This document shows, piece after piece, positions 32,066 to 34,382 of a DNA stretch of 34,382 nt. This DNA is from Gammaproteobacteria bacterium (GTDB taxonomy: Bacteria > Pseudomonadota > Gammaproteobacteria > Arenicellales > Arenicellaceae): positions 1 through 34,382 of the forward strand of contig JAKVBA010000014.1 of assembly GCA_022447525.1 (NCBI GenBank), given 5' to 3'. The notes under the pieces were generated by a model. That model had not been told where the DNA came from. It saw nothing but the letters and a program-made list of their open reading frames with translations, and did no database searches. The position numbers were made by a program, and so were the translations under genes. Within the stretch, counting starts at the first letter, position 1. Every line of letters begins with the position of its first letter.

Positions 32066-32941
32066 ATGAAAGCGCTTTCAATTATCGCCGCGATTTTGGT
32101 CGTATTGTCACTCACCTTTGTTTATATGCTTAATGATCGCGACCGCAGCATGTGGCTTCTCAACAGCGCTGTTAAACTGGCCAATCCGCATCCGGTGTTA
32201 GCTGATATAAGCTACGGTGACAAAGAATGGCAAAAGCTAGACGTGTACCCATCGCAAAATCCCGATGCAGCTCCTGTGGTAATTTTTATCCATGGCGGTA
32301 GCTGGAGACACGGTAGAAAGGATCAATATCGTTTTGCTGCGGATGCGTTTATTCGAAAAGGGTATACCGTTGTCTTGCCAGATTACGTAAAACATCCAGA
32401 CGAACAAGCTAAATTCCCATCGTTTGCTACCGATGCCGCATTAGCAGTCAAATGGGTCAAGGATAATATACAGACATTCAATGGCGATCCGGAGAAATTG
32501 TTCCTAGCTGGACATTCAGCCGGAGCTCATACAGTGGCCATATTAACCACCGACTCCCAATATCTACAGCAGGTAGGTTTAAGCGAAGCAGACATTTCGG
32601 GCGTAGCCGGAATAGCTGGTCCATACAGCTTCATCCCAGATTGGGAAGTAACAAAAGCGGTCTTCGGCCCTCCGGCTCGCTACCCACTTATGGATGTATT
32701 CAATTATGTAGACGGTAATGAACCACCGACTATCTTGCTTCACTCGTCATCGGATCAGCAAGTTGGCCAATACAACTCAGATGGATACTACGATAGGCTT
32801 GTTGCTAACAACGTAAAAGCTGAAAAAGTTATTTATCAACAACCTTCGCATATCGACATGGTAACCATGCTACACCCATGGTTCGTAAAACAAGACGATG
32901 TGGCAAGCGATATTGACCGTTTCTTTAGGTCTTTAATGTAA
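32066..32941 (+). CDS. Membrane-anchored or secreted alpha/beta hydrolase (esterase)
   Basis: A 291-aa protein with a hydrophobic N-terminus (about residues 3-21, IIAAILVVLSLTFVYML), likely a signal anchor. The catalytic domain has the oxyanion motif FIHGGSW near residue 74, nucleophile elbow AGHSAGAH (Ser near 153), acid in HSSSDQQVG and histidine in PSHIDMV. The HGG motif places it with the hormone-sensitive-lipase or feruloyl-esterase-like carboxylesterases. AAGAG is just before the ATG. It follows the transporter by 50 nt, so the two are probably one unit, ending at the terminator near 33000. Confidence 0.83.
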   Translation: MKALSIIAAILVVLSLTFVYMLNDRDRSMWLLNSAVKLANPHPVLADISYGDKEWQKLDVYPSQNPDAAPVVIFIHGGSWRHGRKDQYRFAADAFIRKGYTVVLPDYVKHPDEQAKFPSFATDAALAVKWVKDNIQTFNGDPEKLFLAGHSAGAHTVAILTTDSQYLQQVGLSEADISGVAGIAGPYSFIPDWEVTKAVFGPPARYPLMDVFNYVDGNEPPTILLHSSSDQQVGQYNSDGYYDRLVANNVKAEKVIYQQPSHIDMVTMLHPWFVKQDDVASDIDRFFRSLM

Positions 32942-32991
32942 AGTGGAGTCGCGGCTCAAAACTAACCTGAGCAAAGCAAATCAATCTAAAC

Positions 32992-33020
32992 AGGCTTGGT
33001 AGAGATACCAAGCCTTTTTT
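32992..33020 (+). terminator. Terminator after the alpha/beta hydrolase
   Basis: AGGCTTGGTA (32992-33001) pairs perfectly with TACCAAGCCT (33006-33015) around a GAGA tetraloop, followed by TTTTT. It lies about 50 nt after the stop codon. Confidence 0.92.
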
Positions 33021-33027
33021 GTGAATC

Positions 33028-34382
33028 TTAATCTGCTGGACGAAGAACCAGCGAGCTTAAATCGAACCATCCGATATCTGCGATTCTTTCACCAAAATAC
33101 TTGGCTCCGTTTAACGTGTAGTGCCCATAATCGTAGAATACCTTGTGGCCGCTAGGGGTTACTCCGACACATGTTTTGCGGTCTTTGTCGCACATGAAAT
33201 CAGACTTTTCGAGATAAAGCACTCCTTTGTCTTTTGCTATCCGTGCCACCTCTAAATTTATTCTATCAGGCACATCTAAAACTCGATTTTGGTAAAACAA
33301 TTGATTCAGCTCTTGCGCTTTAAAAAGGTCACTATTTTGCGCATACCAATCAAATACTAACTTATCGTTTATTGGCGCAAACTCCACCGTGTTTGAGAGA
33401 ATCACAATGGGTTTACCTAACGCTTTTACCTTATCGATAAAATTACCCAAAACTGCTAAATCACCTGCGTATTTATGCGTTCTGGGCATGAACTTGTTCG
33501 ACACTAGAACCACATCGGCTTTTTGAAACCACTCATGATCGGTTTTTGCCTTAAAGCGTTGAGGATTTGTACCTATTCCAACGCCAATGTATTCGAACTC
33601 ATAGTCAGAAAATAAATCCATATTTTGCGCAAATACATTGTAAAAGTCCTTGCCATGAGAATTACCCATAATGACGACTTTTATCTTGCCACTGCCATCT
33701 TTGAATCTTGCCGCTTCAGGTCGAGATTGTATGAGGCTAACCGATTCTTTTTTGAGTTTATGGTTGTCAAACTGAGCGTCACCATAGATCTCAACTAGGT
33801 GTTCAAACCTGCGCTCGTTATTATCATTTTCGATAAATTTATTGAGCATAATCGCCAGCAAGAACACGGCACCTAAGGTTGTAAACCAGAATGGGACCAA
33901 TCGGACTTTTTTAGGGTTTCGAAACCTTTTTTCTACAAGAAAGTAACCAACTACAGACAACACAAAAGTAAGGGCGATAAGGAGTAACTTGTCCTCGAAT
34001 GTGTAAAAAATTTTTCCCTTGATCCTAGCAAAAGAAAAAATGGGGTAATGCCACAAATAGAGGGAGTAAGACAACAAACCAATCCAAACAAATGGTTTGC
34101 TGGACAACACTCTAGTCAACCATTGTTCAGGCCTAGCACTGGCTATATACAAAACCGTGGCGAACACTGGAATTGCCGTCACCAACCCTGGGTGAATGTC
34201 ATCAAGCGTAACAACAAACATAGAGCCTATTAAAATCAGAAGGCTCAGAGATGCCGTAGCATCTATCACTCTAGAGTCACAAACGGGCAGAGTGAAGCCG
34301 CCTCTAGTCTGGACTAACACAGCCAGCAATGAACCTGCCAAGAGTTCCCACAGTCGTGTTGGAAGTTGAAAAAATGCAAAAG
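33028..34382 (-). CDS. Acyltransferase-3 / SGNH O-acetyltransferase (OafA-like), partial
   Basis: The open frame continues past the right edge: reading on from 34341 it gives FFQLPTRLWELLAGSLLA, a conserved stretch of the membrane acyltransferase-3 domain. The apparent TTG start at 34341 is therefore not real and the N-terminal half is outside the window. Visible are several membrane segments (GLLSYSLYLWHYPIFSF is an AT3 signature), then a C-terminal SGNH domain with the nucleophile block VIMGNSHGKDF and the catalytic Asp-His in DYGHYTLNGAK. Such fusions O-acetylate lipopolysaccharide or other surface glycans. It is convergent with the hydrolase gene. Confidence 0.9.
   Translation of the reverse strand, partial: FAFFQLPTRLWELLAGSLLAVLVQTRGGFTLPVCDSRVIDATASLSLLILIGSMFVVTLDDIHPGLVTAIPVFATVLYIASARPEQWLTRVLSSKPFVWIGLLSYSLYLWHYPIFSFARIKGKIFYTFEDKLLLIALTFVLSVVGYFLVEKRFRNPKKVRLVPFWFTTLGAVFLLAIMLNKFIENDNNERRFEHLVEIYGDAQFDNHKLKKESVSLIQSRPEAARFKDGSGKIKVVIMGNSHGKDFYNVFAQNMDLFSDYEFEYIGVGIGTNPQRFKAKTDHEWFQKADVVLVSNKFMPRTHKYAGDLAVLGNFIDKVKALGKPIVILSNTVEFAPINDKLVFDWYAQNSDLFKAQELNQLFYQNRVLDVPDRINLEVARIAKDKGVLYLEKSDFMCDKDRKTCVGVTPSGHKVFYDYGHYTLNGAKYFGERIADIGWFDLSSLVLRPAD

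Noticed and set aside
34339-34341. TTG as start of the acyltransferase
   Set aside because: The frame stays open to the window edge and encodes a conserved acyltransferase-3 stretch, so the gene is truncated by the window, not short.

Overview
The window is chromosomal DNA of a gammaproteobacterium, probably a marine or aquatic aerobic heterotroph. Three things support this: an E. coli-like thrU-tyrU-glyT-thrT-tuf tRNA operon downstream of birA-coaX-SPOR, a long (about 480 aa) Pseudomonas-type GAPDH, and an EtfBA/ETF-QO respiratory module. Base composition is moderate, with AT-rich intergenic regions. I see no phage, IS element, integrase or CRISPR array. Assignment below class is not possible by eye.

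Layout. 1-3412 (all minus): birA, coaX and a SPOR-domain membrane protein are tightly overlapped. They are followed by a strong promoter with a GC-rich discriminator and four tRNAs (Thr-TGT, Tyr-GTA, Gly-TCC, Thr-GGT), then the first 18 codons of tuf at the left edge. 3413-3859 is a gene-free, repeat-bearing spacer. 3860-8383 (minus): a divergent CysH-like protein, an M48 peptidase-TerB fusion, an alpha/beta hydrolase and the ABC-F ATPase YbiT. 8561-10012: long GAPDH with its own promoter, leader and terminator.

10444-14746 is an electron-transfer-flavoprotein module. etfB-etfA (minus) diverge from a GntR/FadR-type regulator followed by ETF-ubiquinone oxidoreductase (plus). The shared intergenic region carries a mirror-image pair of 11-bp boxes, each containing TTGACA, and the regulator mRNA looks leaderless.

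15121-17692 is an accessory patch: a 96-aa unknown protein, a JmjC/cupin-like putative Fe(II) oxygenase, a DUF2282 (bufferin/BufA1-type) Cys-containing secreted peptide, and a glutathione peroxidase. The DUF2282 peptide has none of its usual MNIO-type maturation partners beside it and instead follows the JmjC-like gene. This is the best candidate here for an undescribed system.

17765-22882 (minus) is a molybdenum-cofactor operon, moaC-moaD-moaE-moaB-moeA-moaA, nearly all overlapping, ending in a sulfotransferase translationally coupled to moaA. 23172-23945 (plus) is ferredoxin-NADP reductase. 24038-27635 holds a Rieske oxygenase alpha subunit, a divergent PaaX-like regulator with clear inverted repeats between them, and a convergent flavin-dependent halogenase homologue. 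27920-32941 holds a DmdC-like acyl-CoA dehydrogenase, its TetR regulator with a near-perfect palindromic operator, a divergent Npt-like nucleotide-transporter-family protein and an anchored alpha/beta hydrolase. The window ends inside an OafA-like acyltransferase-3/SGNH O-acetyltransferase.

All functional calls are by motif and family recognition. No alignment, structure prediction or database search was run.
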